DNA of 64,000 nt from Bog-473 sp963728845 (lineage in GTDB: Bacteria; Actinomycetota; Acidimicrobiia; Acidimicrobiales; RAAP-2): contig CAVSLS010000041.1 in assembly GCA_963728845.1 (NCBI GenBank), positions 1 through 64,000 on the forward strand. Direction: 5' to 3'. The notes below the pieces were generated by a model. The model saw only the letters and a program-made list of their open reading frames with translations. It was not told the origin of the DNA and did not search any database. Below, piece by piece: positions 28,615 to 37,917 of this stretch. Position 1 is the first letter of the stretch; the number at the start of each line of letters is the position of its first letter. Made by a program: the position numbers and the translations under genes.

Positions 28615-28700
28615 GCCGTGATGGGGTCGCCCCGAACCGGCGTTCGGTGGCACCGTCCATCGGCGGCGCCAAAGTTCAGCTCGGGCAAGGTTGAGCCCTC

Positions 28701-28716
28701 GCTCTAGATCTAGAGC
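28701..28716. repeat. perfect 16-base palindrome
   Basis: GCTCTAGATCTAGAGC is fully symmetric and lies 85 bases after the integrase end and about 90 bases before the next gene. It could be an operator or element-specific recognition site. No similar site was noticed elsewhere. Nothing else is seen in 28615-28806. Confidence 0.5.
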
Positions 28717-28806
28717 CGACAGCCCCGAGGCAGTGGATTACAACCCCCATTTAGGCCAGACTCTCCCACATACCGGCGATCTGTTCCGGAGAGGGGAGCG
28801 AACGCA

Positions 28807-29457
28807 ATGCGCGTTTTTCATTCGACCAACGGCAAGGTCCAGGGGGGACAGCTCGACGCTGCCGTTGCCACGGCGTCCGAGGCGGCGAAGCTCCTCGGCA
28901 CCCAAGGAGGGGAAATCAGGTTCTTCTTGACCCTCGCCGCCGGTGAGGATGTCAACGGGACCCTGTTCTCCCAGGAGTACGAAAGCCCCGAGGCTCTCGG
29001 CGCGGCGTTCGACGCGTTGGGCGATGACGCGGAGCTCCAGGCCCTGCTCGCCCGGCTCAGCGCGCCTGGATCCCCAACCATGCTGACGTCGCAGTCCATG
29101 GGCATCGAGATGCCCCTCGGGCGAACCCCGAAAGCCGGTCGCGGCAGCATCCTCGAAGTCCACACCAGTCACATCAACCCTGGACGAGCCCAGGATGCGG
29201 TCACTGAAGCGGCGGAGGTCTGCGCCTTCGTCGAGGACAACGGGGCCGTCAACGCCCGCTGTATCCAGCTCACTTACGCGGGCATGGCGAGCGGGATGGT
29301 TGCCCTGATCTGGGAGCACGAGAACATGGCCGCGGAGGCTCGCGCTGGCGCCGCATGGTTCACCGACGCTGGCGTTGCACTCCAGATGCGCAGCATGGGC
29401 GCAGCCCCCGCGACGACCCGGGTCGCCAGTGCTCTCTACAACGAGGTCCCGCTGTAG
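28807..29457 (+). CDS. uncharacterised protein, possible tandem ABM/NIPSNAP-like barrel
   Basis: A 216-residue soluble protein starting at an ATG with GGGGAG upstream. It seems to have two similar halves of about 100 residues. Each starts with a beta strand and ends with a hydrophobic strand: MRVFHSTNGKVQGG to PTMLTSQSMGIEM, then SILEVHTSHINPGRAQDAVTEAAE to GVALQMRSMG. That pattern suggests a duplicated dimeric alpha-beta barrel, but I do not recognise the family with certainty. It is the first cargo gene after the integrase; no operon partner is visible. Confidence 0.6.
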   Translation: MRVFHSTNGKVQGGQLDAAVATASEAAKLLGTQGGEIRFFLTLAAGEDVNGTLFSQEYESPEALGAAFDALGDDAELQALLARLSAPGSPTMLTSQSMGIEMPLGRTPKAGRGSILEVHTSHINPGRAQDAVTEAAEVCAFVEDNGAVNARCIQLTYAGMASGMVALIWEHENMAAEARAGAAWFTDAGVALQMRSMGAAPATTRVASALYNEVPL

Positions 29458-29685
29458 GGCACACCCTGGGCCGGCGACGCTCCTATCACTTGTCAACCCC
29501 TCTTTCGGGGCTGGGGAGTGAAAACAGCGGACAGAACATTGAAGAGTCACTCGCGGGGAGGACAGGCTCTTATTAGGTCACGCGTTTTCGAGATCGTGGG
29601 CCCAAGCTGAGGGTCAGCTTGTCGCTGGGAAGTCAGCCCCGGAGGGCGACAGTACTGGGGAGAGCCAGACCCACAGCCCGGGGAC
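29458..29685. other. non-coding stretch
   Basis: No gene is supported here. A small hairpin around 29499-29520 (CCCC, loop with TTTC, GGGG) may end the preceding gene. Confidence 0.35.
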
Positions 29686-29797
29686 TCAGCCGCGAGGCAA
29701 GTAGCGGTAGACCTCGCGGGCGACGTAGCGCTTCAGGATGCGGATGACCTCGTGCTTGGTCATGCCCTCCTTGACCCGGCGCTCGAAATAGACCTGG
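29686..29797 (-). pseudogene. C-terminal remnant of an IS110-like transposase
   Basis: The minus strand reads QVYFERRVKEGMTKHEVIR then ILKRYVAREVYRYL before a stop at 29686. This fits the conserved C-terminal helices of IS110/IS1111-type transposases. Only about 37 codons remain and the flanks do not show the DEDD catalytic part. It is a dead fragment, one of three transposase traces in element A. Confidence 0.5.
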
Positions 29798-30074
29798 GTC
29801 CGTGGAGCGAAGCAAGACTTCAGGTGACCGTGAGCGTGGCCGCAATGGTGGCGGCCGATCCGCCACCATTGGTGAACACCGTCCGGAACTCCCAGCCATT
29901 TTCGAACGCGGTCGGCATCCGCGGACGGTCGCCGAGGTCAACGCCGTGTCGATCCAGGTGGTGCCCCCGTCGACCACACCTGCCAGAGCACGGTCGGTGT
30001 CGAGGTGCCGCCGGTTAGACGTGAGCCCATCCCACGTGTCTGGGCAGATCGGGGGACTTCCAGGGTTCGGGGCG
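29798..30074. other. no supported gene
   Basis: Open frames on both strands cross this stretch but show no recognisable protein. It may hold more decayed mobile-element sequence. Confidence 0.3.
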
Positions 30075-30878
30075 CTACCAGTCGATCTGAAGGACCTCAC
30101 GCATGGCCACCTCGAAGTCGTCGAAATTCGCACCCTGGCGGCTCGCCGCGATCAGCTCGGCGTCGGCGCCGACGGGCAAGCGGAGCGGGTGGTGCTCCGC
30201 TTCTAACGCATCGCAGATTTTCGTCGCCACGAGCTCGGGACCCGGTGCGGGCTCCCCGCCGCCAAGAACGCCCATGGCACTCTCCCACTTCGCAGCCAGC
30301 TCGGCGTACGGTCCGGGTCGACCGCGGAGGTCGACCATGTTTTCCCCGAAGCGCGTCGCAATCGACCCCGGCTCGACCACGAGCACCTTGACGCCGAAGT
30401 GGCCCACTTCTAGGTGCAGCGACTCAGACAGTGCCTCGAGGGCGAACTTGGTCGCCGAGTAGAACCCGGCCAAGGGACCGCCAACGATTCCCGAGACGGA
30501 GGTCACGTTGACGATCGTGCCAGAGCCTCGTTCGCGCATTGCGGGGACGAAGGCCTGGATCATGCGCGCCGCGCCGAAGAAGTTCGTCTCGAAGGCCCGA
30601 CGGACCTCGACGAGGGAGACTTCCTCTACCGGTCCGTCGATCCCGAAGCCCGCGTTGTTCACCAGGACGTCGACGTGGCCGACGGTGGCCTGAGCAGCGG
30701 CCACGGACTCATCGGAGTCGACGTCAAGGGTCAGGGTCCGCGCGACGGCCAAATCGGCGATCGAGTCATACCGTCGCGCGGTGGCAACGACTTCGTAGCC
30801 CCGTGCGGTCAGTTCCAGGGCCGTTGCCCGCCCTATACCACTCGAACACCCCGTGACGATTGCGTTCTTGTTTGCCAT
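30075..30878 (-). CDS. short-chain dehydrogenase/reductase (SDR)
   Basis: A 267-residue classical SDR. The cofactor loop is TGCSSGIGRA (residues 9-18), NNAG lies near residue 80, the catalytic Ser is in VNVTSVSGIVGG, and the YSATK motif holds Tyr and Lys. The Ala/Thr-Arg-Arg pair after beta-2 (VATARRYD) suggests NADP preference. Substrate unknown. Usual length, no frameshift. Confidence 0.9.
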   Translation of the reverse strand: MANKNAIVTGCSSGIGRATALELTARGYEVVATARRYDSIADLAVARTLTLDVDSDESVAAAQATVGHVDVLVNNAGFGIDGPVEEVSLVEVRRAFETNFFGAARMIQAFVPAMRERGSGTIVNVTSVSGIVGGPLAGFYSATKFALEALSESLHLEVGHFGVKVLVVEPGSIATRFGENMVDLRGRPGPYAELAAKWESAMGVLGGGEPAPGPELVATKICDALEAEHHPLRLPVGADAELIAASRQGANFDDFEVAMREVLQIDW

Positions 30879-31333
30879 CCGGCACGTCTACCCTCGGAGT
30901 CGAGCCGCTGTCAACGGACATTGCTACGTACGAAGGTGGACCCGGTGATATGCGTCCAGCCGAGAGGCATCGAACAAGCGACGTTGGCTTGAGCATGATT
31001 TCGATCGCTCAAAGGCGTCTCAATACGCCGGGCTAGGGAGCGGCCGCCGGGACGATAGGGCAGCCTCCATCGGACGACAATCGCCGGCGAGGGACGATCT
31101 CCTCCTAGGAATACGCTTGGCATGTTGACTGACCAGGGGTCGAATCACATGTTGAAGCAACGGAACTCTTGGGTCTACAGCATCGGCTGTGTGGGGCGTC
31201 CACTCCGAGTGCCGGTTCTCGCTGTTGATCGACTGTCTCATAACGCATCAGGACGGTGGGACAGTTCGGCATCTTGGGTTTAGTCCGATGGCTACTCCCG
31301 GTAGGGTCCGCGGCCAACGAAGGAGGCCAGCGA
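30879..31333. other. intergenic region, no gene seen
   Basis: No supported coding or RNA gene. It separates two divergently placed genes and should hold their promoters; I cannot assign boxes. Confidence 0.35.
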
Positions 31334-31792
31334 ATGAACGACGTAGAGGAATGGAACAGCAAGATCATCGAGGAGTTTCTGGCGAACGAGGGCAAGGTGG
31401 GTGGACCGTTCGCTGGCTCCCCAGTGTTGCTCCTTCACACCACAGGGGCCAAGACCGGCCGCGAACGGGTGCACCCGATGATGTACCTCGATCCTGCCGG
31501 GCACCGCTACGTTTTTGCATCCAAAGCGGGAGCTGACACGAACCCGGACTGGTACTGGAACCTTGTGGCCCATCCCGACGTCACCGTTGAGGTGGGAACA
31601 GAGACACACGAAGCCGCGGCCGTGCCGGTGACCGGGGACGATCGGGATCGGATCTACGCCGAACAGGCTCGCCGATACCCAGGGTTAGGCCGGCACTTCG
31701 GTGCGACCCCGTTCCGCGGGGGTCACCGATCCCGCAATCCTTGCCGAACGGTACCTTTGGACCTTGCACGTCAGAGGGAGTTGCCCCAATGA
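31334..31792 (+). CDS. F420-linked nitroreductase-like (DDN/DUF385) protein
   Basis: About 152 residues starting MNDVEEWNSKIIEEFLANEG with AGGAGG seven bases upstream. It holds the DDN-family core VLLLHTTGAKTGRERVHPMMY, FASKAGADTNPDWYWNLVAHPDVTVE and the Y-x-E-Q-A-R-R-Y-P helix. Relatives reduce nitro compounds or quinones with F420H2. The last 30 residues leave the family pattern (a YPGFAEYEAKT-type ending is expected), so a frameshift near 31690 is likely. The TGA overlaps the next ATG. Confidence 0.8.
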   Translation: MNDVEEWNSKIIEEFLANEGKVGGPFAGSPVLLLHTTGAKTGRERVHPMMYLDPAGHRYVFASKAGADTNPDWYWNLVAHPDVTVEVGTETHEAAAVPVTGDDRDRIYAEQARRYPGLGRHFGATPFRGGHRSRNPCRTVPLDLARQRELPQ

Positions 31793-32083
31793 CCAACAGT
31801 CGTGAGCATGACTCTGACCACCTAACTATCCGGGCGATCCTTGAGGACTGGGATTTTGATGCGGAGCAGCGAGTGGACATCCTGCGGGACACACTCATTC
31901 TCCATTGCAGCCTTTCACGGATGGACGGTTGCCGCTCAAGGCGGCGTATTCGGCCTCGTGCCAATACTCCGAAAACACGATCGAGAACATCGATCAAGAG
32001 AGGTTCTCGCTGTGGAGCAGTTCCTGGACACGGTGGTCCTCGATGGAATCACACAGGCGGAGAACGAGATTCCCAGTGTGTAA
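31789..32083 (+). pseudogene. unrecognised frameshifted small protein
   Basis: The ATG overlaps the stop of the upstream gene (ATGA) and GAGGGAG lies nearby, so a real start is likely. The first 35 residues (DSDHLTIRAILEDWDFDAEQRVDILRDT) look protein-like. After about 31905 the best sequence hops between frames, with YSENTIENIDQERFSL in one and EQFLDTVVLDGITQAENEIPSV ending at 32083 in another. No family was recognised. Confidence 0.35.
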
Positions 32084-32102
32084 ATGACCACGGAGGGTTG
32101 AC

Positions 32103-32669
32103 ATGGCCAAGCTGATCTACTCAGCCATCACTTCGCTTGACGGGTACGTCGAGGACAAGAGGGGCAACTTTGACTGGGCCATGCCCGATGCGGAGGTACA
32201 CGCGTTCGTTAATGATCTCGAGCAACCGATAGGCACCTACCTCTACGGGCGCCGCATGTACGAAACCATGACTTTCTGGGAGACCGCGCCGACCAGCACC
32301 GAACCCGCCGTGGTGCGGGACTACGCGGAGATCTGGCGGGCGGCCGAAAAGATCGTCTACTCCCGAACGCTGCCGACGCCATTGAGCGGGCGGACACGGA
32401 TTGAACGCGCCTTCGACCCCGCGGCGATCAAGCACCTTAAGGAGGCCTCGGCCCGCGACATCACGATCGGCGGAGCCGAACTGGCTGGCGAGGCGATGGC
32501 CGCGGGCTTGGTCAACGAGTGCCACCTATTCCTCAACCCGGTCATTGTCGGTGGCGGAAAGCGCGCGCTGGCCGACGACGTTCACTGCCAGCTCAAGCTG
32601 TTGGCCGAACACCGCTTCGAAAACGGTGTTGTTCACCTCCACTACGGTCTGAGCCGGGTGCCCGCCTGA
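32103..32669 (+). CDS. dihydrofolate reductase-like (RibD C-terminal) protein
   Basis: A 188-residue protein of the DHFR/RibD-C fold. Marks are LIYSAITSLDGYVED at the start, YLYGRRMYETMTFWE, YSRTLPTPLSGR, and DITIGGAELAGEAMAAGLV followed by HLFLNPVIVGGG. Actinobacterial members are NADPH-dependent reductases of unknown substrate; they do not replace true DHFR. GGAGGG lies six bases before the ATG. Confidence 0.9.
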   Translation: MAKLIYSAITSLDGYVEDKRGNFDWAMPDAEVHAFVNDLEQPIGTYLYGRRMYETMTFWETAPTSTEPAVVRDYAEIWRAAEKIVYSRTLPTPLSGRTRIERAFDPAAIKHLKEASARDITIGGAELAGEAMAAGLVNECHLFLNPVIVGGGKRALADDVHCQLKLLAEHRFENGVVHLHYGLSRVPA

Positions 32670-32736
32670 CAATCACCGGCTAGTGCGATGACCGCTGGGT
32701 TTCCCCTCGTCGCGTGGACACATCGCCTTAAGGAGG

Positions 32737-32850
32737 ATGGCGATGGCAGAGACGCGCAGGAAATTTGATTGGGACTTCCGGGAGGGCGCGGTGCGGCTGG
32801 TTCGGGAGACCGGTAAGTCGATCGTTCAGGTGGCCACCGGGACCTGGGAT
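32737..32850 (+). pseudogene. truncated IS3-type transposase OrfA
   Basis: The first 33 residues, including FDWDFREGAVRLVRETGK and SIVQVA, are the helix-turn-helix start of IS3-family OrfA. The frame then leaves the family (TGTWDKQRGGSG). No OrfB or terminal repeats are seen nearby. The sequence differs from OrfA of the IS3-like copy at 36514-37856, so it came from another element. Confidence 0.6.
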
Positions 32851-33150
32851 AAACAACGTGGTGGAAGTGGACGATCATCGCCAATCTCGCTGGCATCGTC
32901 ATCTCTTGGTTGGTTGGGCAACTAACTCCGGAGCCCTTCTGAATTTGGGTTTCATTGTGCTGGTTGGCTCACTGGGAGTCAGGATCGCTGCCCGGCTGAG
33001 TGGCAGACGAAGACGTCCCGGTAGAACTGCGCCCAATCGCCGGCAGTCGCCCTGCACAGGAACTCACGGTGTTCGGCCATTGAGACCTAGGCTGCTGGCC
33101 CTTGCTAGACGCTCACTGCGTCCCGAATAACTCGTTGAGGCTCTCAAGAG
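32851..33150. other. intergenic stretch with hydrophobic fragment
   Basis: No supported gene. One frame contains LLNLGFIVLVGSLGVRIAARL, which could be a membrane-helix remnant, but start and family are lacking. Confidence 0.25.
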
Positions 33151-34020
33151 ATGCATCTGACAGCTGGTGATCACACCTTGAACCTTCCCGATGGCCGCAC
33201 GGTCGGTTTCACGACTTATGGCGACCCCGCCGGTTCGCCGGTGATCAACTGTCATGGTGGGTTGGTAAGCGGACATGATGTGGGTCCTGCCGACGATCTG
33301 GCAGGGTCGTTGGGTTTGTGCGTCATCTCTCCCGACCGACCCGGTATCAACCGCACTTCACGGTTGGCAGGCCATGGTTTGCTGCCCTGGGTCCGAGCCG
33401 ATCTCGTGCCGCTTCTTGACCACCTCGAGCTGGGGGTGGTCGGTGTCATGGGTTGGTCTGAGGGCGGGCAATACGCCCTGGCGGCTTCGTTCGCACTGGC
33501 CGGACGTGTCACCAGATGTGCGGTGATCGCCGGATGTCCGCCTCTCGACGATCCAGCCACATTCAAACAGTTGAATCGACTCGATCATGCCCTGGCGGTT
33601 CTTGCTCGACGGATACCCATGGCAGTGCGCATCGTTGCAGCTGGCAACCGCCAGTTTGCGAGACATTTCCCAGAGCTGCTCGTGCGAGCCTCGCTGCGCG
33701 GGCAACCTGTCGCAGAAATCGCCAGCGTGAGGGAGCAGGGTCGATGGTTACCCACCGTTCTGAGTGAAGGATCATCGAACTCGCGCGGCGTCGTCGACGA
33801 GTACCGCGCCCTCGTCGCCCCCTGGGGATTCAGGCCCGAGGACCTGTCGACGCCGGTCCGTATCTACCAGGGGACTGCCGACCCGTTGGTGTCGGAATCG
33901 TGGGGGCAGCTTCTGGCCGAACGGATTCCTGACGCATCCTTCGCTCTCTTCCCGGGCGAAGGCCACTTCATTGCGCTCACTCGGCGAGAAGAGGTCCTTC
34001 AATGGTTGGCTGCAACCTGA
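33151..34020 (+). CDS. alpha/beta hydrolase
   Basis: A 289-residue alpha/beta hydrolase. It opens with LNLPDGRTVGFTTYGDPAG and the HGG oxyanion loop in VINCHGGLVSG. The nucleophile Ser sits in GWSEGG (near residue 95-100), the acid Asp in QGTADPLVS, and the His in FPGEGHFIAL. This is a common group of cytoplasmic esterases/haloperoxidase-like enzymes; substrate unknown. Flanked by remnants on both sides, it appears whole. Confidence 0.88.
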   Translation: MHLTAGDHTLNLPDGRTVGFTTYGDPAGSPVINCHGGLVSGHDVGPADDLAGSLGLCVISPDRPGINRTSRLAGHGLLPWVRADLVPLLDHLELGVVGVMGWSEGGQYALAASFALAGRVTRCAVIAGCPPLDDPATFKQLNRLDHALAVLARRIPMAVRIVAAGNRQFARHFPELLVRASLRGQPVAEIASVREQGRWLPTVLSEGSSNSRGVVDEYRALVAPWGFRPEDLSTPVRIYQGTADPLVSESWGQLLAERIPDASFALFPGEGHFIALTRREEVLQWLAAT

Positions 34021-34029
34021 ACGAGCTGT

Positions 34030-34431
34030 GTGCCGTGGGGTGGTCCTATGCGCAGATATGCCGGGCCGACCCCCAACTCCGGCTCGGCAATATTGGTCGG
34101 AAACCCTCTCCTGTCACCCAAACCCAAGTCTGGCGGCATCCTATGGGCGTGGTGGCAGCCGACGAGGAGGCACTCTGAGCTTCCCTCCGCTCTTGGGGAG
34201 CACCTGACCATCTGGATCAGCGAAGCGACATACCTCCCAGTCCAAGCTCGGTCCGTCGACTCCCTTCCAGCCGTATTGGCGCCATCGGGCGGCCTTGAGA
34301 CGGATACCAACTATCAATGGATGCCTCCGACAGCCGCCAATCTTGCTCAGTTGGCACCCAAGATCCCAGCGGGGTTTGCGAGACTTTCCGGCCCGCCCCC
34401 GAATCCGCCGGCGACCCCAGGAGTTGGTTGA
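34030..34431 (+). pseudogene. C-terminal fragment of an actinobacterial exported protein
   Basis: The second half reads LTIWISEATYLPVQAR, then TNYQWMPPTAANLAQL followed by KIPAGFARLSG. This is a pattern I know from the C-terminus of actinobacterial lipid-carrier-like exported proteins of unknown function. The first half is not consistent with that family and no signal peptide is present. It is probably a fragment joined to unrelated sequence. The GTG at 34030 is a formal start only. Confidence 0.35.
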
Positions 34432-34555
34432 CGAAGCCAAGGAAAGGAACAGGGTGCGCTGAGGGTGAGTCCCCTACCTACGTCGCCGGGTCCCGGACCG
34501 AGTAATACGGTCCGGGATCGCAGGCCAGGACCTGCCGAGCCCGCCTCAGCCATCC

Positions 34556-34951
34556 CTACCCAGGCGGGGCGAAGAACTCCAGAGCGATGTTGTCGGGGTC
34601 GCGGAACGAAAGTCCTGAACCATAAGGGGCATCAACGACGCCACCGTTCTGGATGCCAAGCTCGTTGAGTTTGGCCTCCCATTGGTTTAGTTCGGCGCGG
34701 TTGGCGCAAGCGAACGCGAGGTGGTCCAGTCCCGGCCGACGCTCATCGAACGGATCCGTGCCATGCGGATCGGGGAACTGGTGGATGCCGACCAATGTCT
34801 GGCCCCCAAGGAGCCATACGACATGGTGGAACGGACCCGTGTCCTCATCGATTACTGGCGGAGCCCCGATCAGATTCTGATACCAGGGTCGACTCCGACC
34901 AAGGTCGGTGACGGTCAGCGCCACGTGCGTTACGCCGGGGAATTCGGGCAC
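34556..34951 (-). CDS. VOC-family (glyoxalase/bleomycin resistance-like) protein
   Basis: A 131-residue VOC protein with HVALTVTDLGRSRPWYQNLIG at the N-terminus and LDHLAFACANRAELNQW at the start of the second repeat. It ends in SFRDPDNIALEFF with the metal-ligand Glu; His at residue 9 and His near 88 would complete the site. Start GTG with GGAGGT just upstream. Could be a dioxygenase, lyase or binding protein. Confidence 0.88.
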   Translation of the reverse strand: MPEFPGVTHVALTVTDLGRSRPWYQNLIGAPPVIDEDTGPFHHVVWLLGGQTLVGIHQFPDPHGTDPFDERRPGLDHLAFACANRAELNQWEAKLNELGIQNGGVVDAPYGSGLSFRDPDNIALEFFAPPG

Positions 34952-35023
34952 GATGACCTCCTTGAAGCGGCTGCACGAACCATAGCTCTTCGTTTCGCCG
35001 GATTCCCGGGGTGTCCCAGTACG

Positions 35024-35881
35024 CTACCCGGCTAGGCGACGGCGCATCCCATTCAGTGGGACACGCTGTAGTGCTGGTTTCGATAACTTGCGTCGGCTGG
35101 GTAGCGATTCCTGACACACCGACGCCTCACCCGGTGGCGGCAGCGGAAGACGCACCGTGAGTCGGCGCTTTGCCGGAGACGCAGTTGGCAGATATGTATC
35201 GGGCACCTCGCAACCAGCCGCTGCGTAAGGAAACTGGTCGGGGTGCGTGCGGCCCAGCATTTCCATGTACCACCCTGCGTAGGCCCAGTCCGAACCTCTT
35301 CCTGCTTCGACGACCTTTGGAAACCGCTCCACGAAATATGTCGCAAGCTCATTGGGTGCCGCATAACGATAGACATCGGTCCATTGAAAGTAGCGAAATT
35401 CGTCACGGCTCGTGTACCAAACAATACGGGGATCGTCCCACGCACCGGCCACCAGACGCGCTCCGTGGTTAACAGAAACAAGACTGACGGGCGCAATCGC
35501 ACATTGCCAATCCTTCCCCGAGGCTGCCATGGCAGGTATAGCTCTGAGGCGTTGAAATCCGCGGAGATGGAGTTCGTGAACCAAGACGAGGACAGCCCGA
35601 CATTGCATGATGAGGTCTGGTACTGCCATAGCTCCCACAAAGCTCCCGTCGACGGTCCCCCGTAACCCGAAGGCCGCAGCCTCCAACATGCCATATCGAA
35701 GCTGGGGAACATAAGTAGGGATTTCATGTGGAAAACTCTCGTTACGCGGGGGATATCTCGGACATTGTGGAGCGAGATGCCAGTTCAGCCGCCTTGGGGC
35801 AACCGCAGGTACTTGAGATTGACCCTGCTGATCCGGCCCACAAACGATTGACGCTGAAGGCCTAACATGCCCCCGTTCCAC
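35024..35881 (-). CDS. uncharacterised protein with LRYGMLEAAAFG and RRFFQRLR-like motifs
   Basis: The conserved part starts around 35747 with FPHEIPTYVPQLRYGMLEAA and runs through HELHLRGFQRLRAIPAMAASGKDW. It continues with CAIAPVSLVSVNHG, YTSRDEFRYFQW and ERFPKVVEAGRGSDWAYAGW, then YMEMLGRTHPDQFPYA. I recall this pattern from a widespread bacterial hypothetical family, but no function is known. The first 45 residues of the open frame look unlike a natural start. An ATG at 35765 in another frame (MSEISPA) plus one indel is an alternative. No signal peptide or membrane segment. Confidence 0.6.
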   Translation of the reverse strand: MERGHVRPSASIVCGPDQQGQSQVPAVAPRRLNWHLAPQCPRYPPRNESFPHEIPTYVPQLRYGMLEAAAFGLRGTVDGSFVGAMAVPDLIMQCRAVLVLVHELHLRGFQRLRAIPAMAASGKDWQCAIAPVSLVSVNHGARLVAGAWDDPRIVWYTSRDEFRYFQWTDVYRYAAPNELATYFVERFPKVVEAGRGSDWAYAGWYMEMLGRTHPDQFPYAAAGCEVPDTYLPTASPAKRRLTVRLPLPPPGEASVCQESLPSRRKLSKPALQRVPLNGMRRRLAG

Positions 35882-35992
35882 ATGATCGCCGGTTCAGTGA
35901 GACCTGTCAGCGATGCTGCTGCTGTTCTGATCTTGGGGTTCAGATGACCGAGCCGGCGGTCGGGGACAGGTTCAGGGTTCACCTGAGCCCGA

Positions 35993-36397
35993 TTAGGGCT
36001 GGTAGTCGGGTGGCCACTGCTGCAGAGCCCACATATTTCCATCCGGATCGGTGAAATACGAGTAAAGGACTCCGCCCATGTCGTCGACGTCGCTGAGTTC
36101 GATGCCACGCTCGGTCATGGCAGTCCGAGTCGCCGTCATATCGTCGACCACAAGGTGAAGACCTTTGATCGAGCCTGGGGCCATGTCGGTGATAGGGCCC
36201 ATCCCTGACCCGAAAACAATGGCGCAGCTCGATCCGGGCGGGGTCAGCTGTACGACTCGCATCGTTTCGGTCACCTGGGTGTCGTGCAGGTTCCCGAAGC
36301 CGACCTGCTCGTAGAACACTTTTGCCCGATCGACATCGGACACCGGGATAGGTACGAGTTCAAGGCGCATATCTGGCACTTCCGGCATTTCATTCAT
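35993..36397 (-). CDS. VOC-family protein
   Basis: A 134-residue VOC protein: RLELVPIPVSDVDRAKVFYEQVGFG, LHLVVDDMTATRTAMTERGIEL and YSYFTDPDGNMWALQQ. The usual metal Glu in the last strand is replaced by Gln (WALQQW), so it may not be a metalloenzyme. ATG preceded by AGGAGG. Close to the IS3-like copy but intact. Confidence 0.88.
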   Translation of the reverse strand: MNEMPEVPDMRLELVPIPVSDVDRAKVFYEQVGFGNLHDTQVTETMRVVQLTPPGSSCAIVFGSGMGPITDMAPGSIKGLHLVVDDMTATRTAMTERGIELSDVDDMGGVLYSYFTDPDGNMWALQQWPPDYQP

Positions 36398-36507
36398 CGA
36401 CTCCTCCTTTGCGACGCCGTAGCTCCGTCCTACTTGTCCGGTCTACCCCTAAAGCCATCATGTCTGCATCACTTTCGTTTCGACCCTTGTCAAACTCCTC
36501 GCTGTCA

Positions 36508-37806
36508 TCAACGTGAACCGCCCCGGGTTCCATGACTGCTCGGGTTATTGGGTAACCGCCTCGTGGCGGGTTGTGTTTGACGGTAGTAGGTGGCTTCGAA
36601 CTCTGCTGGGGTGATGTAGGAGTTGTCGTCGGTGATCTCGCCGTGCAGGCGTCGGTGGTTGAACCAGTCGATGTAGCCAAGGTGGCGAACTCGACGTCGT
36701 CGAGGCCCCTCCATGGCCTGGGGGTAGATCAGCTCCCACTTGTAGAGGCTGTTGAAGCTCTCGGCCATCGCGTTGTCGTAGCTGTCACCCCTCGATCCGA
36801 CCGAGGCGACGATGTCGTTCTCGGCGAGGCGCTCGGAGTAGCGAATCGATAAATATTGGACGCCGCGGTCGCTGTGATGGACCAGGCCGTCGAGGACCTG
36901 GCCTTCTCGGGTGCGGTTCCACACCGCCATCTCGAAGGCGTCGATGGCGAGGTCGGAGCGCAGAGACGTGGAGATCTGCCAGCCGACCACCATGCGGGAG
37001 AACACATCGATGATGAACGCGGCGTAGACCCAACCGGCGTGCGTCTTGACGTAGGTCAGGTCGGCCACCCAGAGCCGGTTCGGGCCGCCGCACGGAACTG
37101 GCGCTCGACGAGGTCGGCCGGCCGGTGCTGGCGCTCGTCGAAGCGGGTCGGTGACCTTGAAGGCCCGGCCCCGCCGAGCCCCGAGAGGCCCAGATCGCGC
37201 ATCAGGCGCTCGATGGTGCAGCGCGCGACGCGGATCCCCTCCCGGTTGAGCTGGGTCCAGATCTTGTCGGCGCCATAGACCTCGAGGTTCTCGCCGTAGA
37301 CCCGCAGGATCTCGCCCTTCAGCTCCTCGTCACGCAACGCCCGGGCCGACGGTGGCCGCTGTCTTGGCCACCTAATAGGTGTTCGGGGCGATCTTGGCAG
37401 CCGTGCTCGGTGAGCACCCGGCAGATCGGCTCGACCCCGAAGCGGTCGGCGGTGTTCGTCGATGAACGCGATTATCTCGGCGGTCGGCGGGTCGAGCTCC
37501 GCCCCGAAGAAAGCCGACGCCGCCTTCAAGATCTCATTGGCCCGGCGCAGCTCACGTTCACCTCTTCCAGCTCTTTCATCCGAGCCCGCTCGTCGGTCGT
37601 GAGCCCCGGCCGCTGCCGGCGTCGGTCTCGGCCCGGCGCACCCAGATCCGCAGCGTCTCGTGGTTGATCGCCAGCTTCGCGGCGATCGACTAGATCGCCT
37701 TCCACTGCGACGGGATACTCGCCTTGGTGATCGAACACCATCCGCACCGCCCGCTCCCGGACTCGGGCGGATAGGGACCACGTCCCGCCTTTCTCTTCTC
37801 TGACAT
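36508..37806 (-). pseudogene. IS3-family OrfA/OrfB transposase, several frameshifts and a stop
   Basis: OrfA starts at 37806 (MSEKRKAGRGP-like by frame joins). It meets an in-frame TAG where an active copy would read AIQSIAAKLAINHETLR, then continues in pieces to LKELEEVN. OrfB includes ILKAASAFFGAELD, GILRVYGENLEVYGADKIW, VARCTIERLMRDLGL and an intact rve core. That core holds WVADLTYVKT (Asp 1), VHHSDRGVQYLS (Asp 2) and MAESFNSLYKWELI (Glu). So the DDE residues survive but the frame is broken at least three times. Confidence 0.75.
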
Positions 37807-37856
37807 TGCTCCATCCTCTCAAGGGAAGGAGCAGTCACTGATCCCGGGGCGGTTAA
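36514..37856. mobile_element. IS3-like insertion sequence, inactive
   Basis: Imperfect terminal inverted repeats lie at 36514-36540 and 37830-37856. Both contain AACCGCCCCGGG, and the inner TGACTGCTC is also shared. The length of about 1.34 kb fits IS3. Transposase frames between them are on the minus strand and broken (see next entry). I could not find a clean target duplication. It lies against a remnant of an adenylate cyclase at its right end. Confidence 0.75.
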
Positions 37857-37917
37857 TGGATTGGTCAGCGTGTGGATGGGTGCCCAGGGCAGGTCCGACT
37901 CCAACAAACCGGCTGAC

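Noticed and set aside
28691..28930. Small frame overlapping the start of the gene at 28807
   Set aside because: It overlaps the better-supported gene and has no motif.
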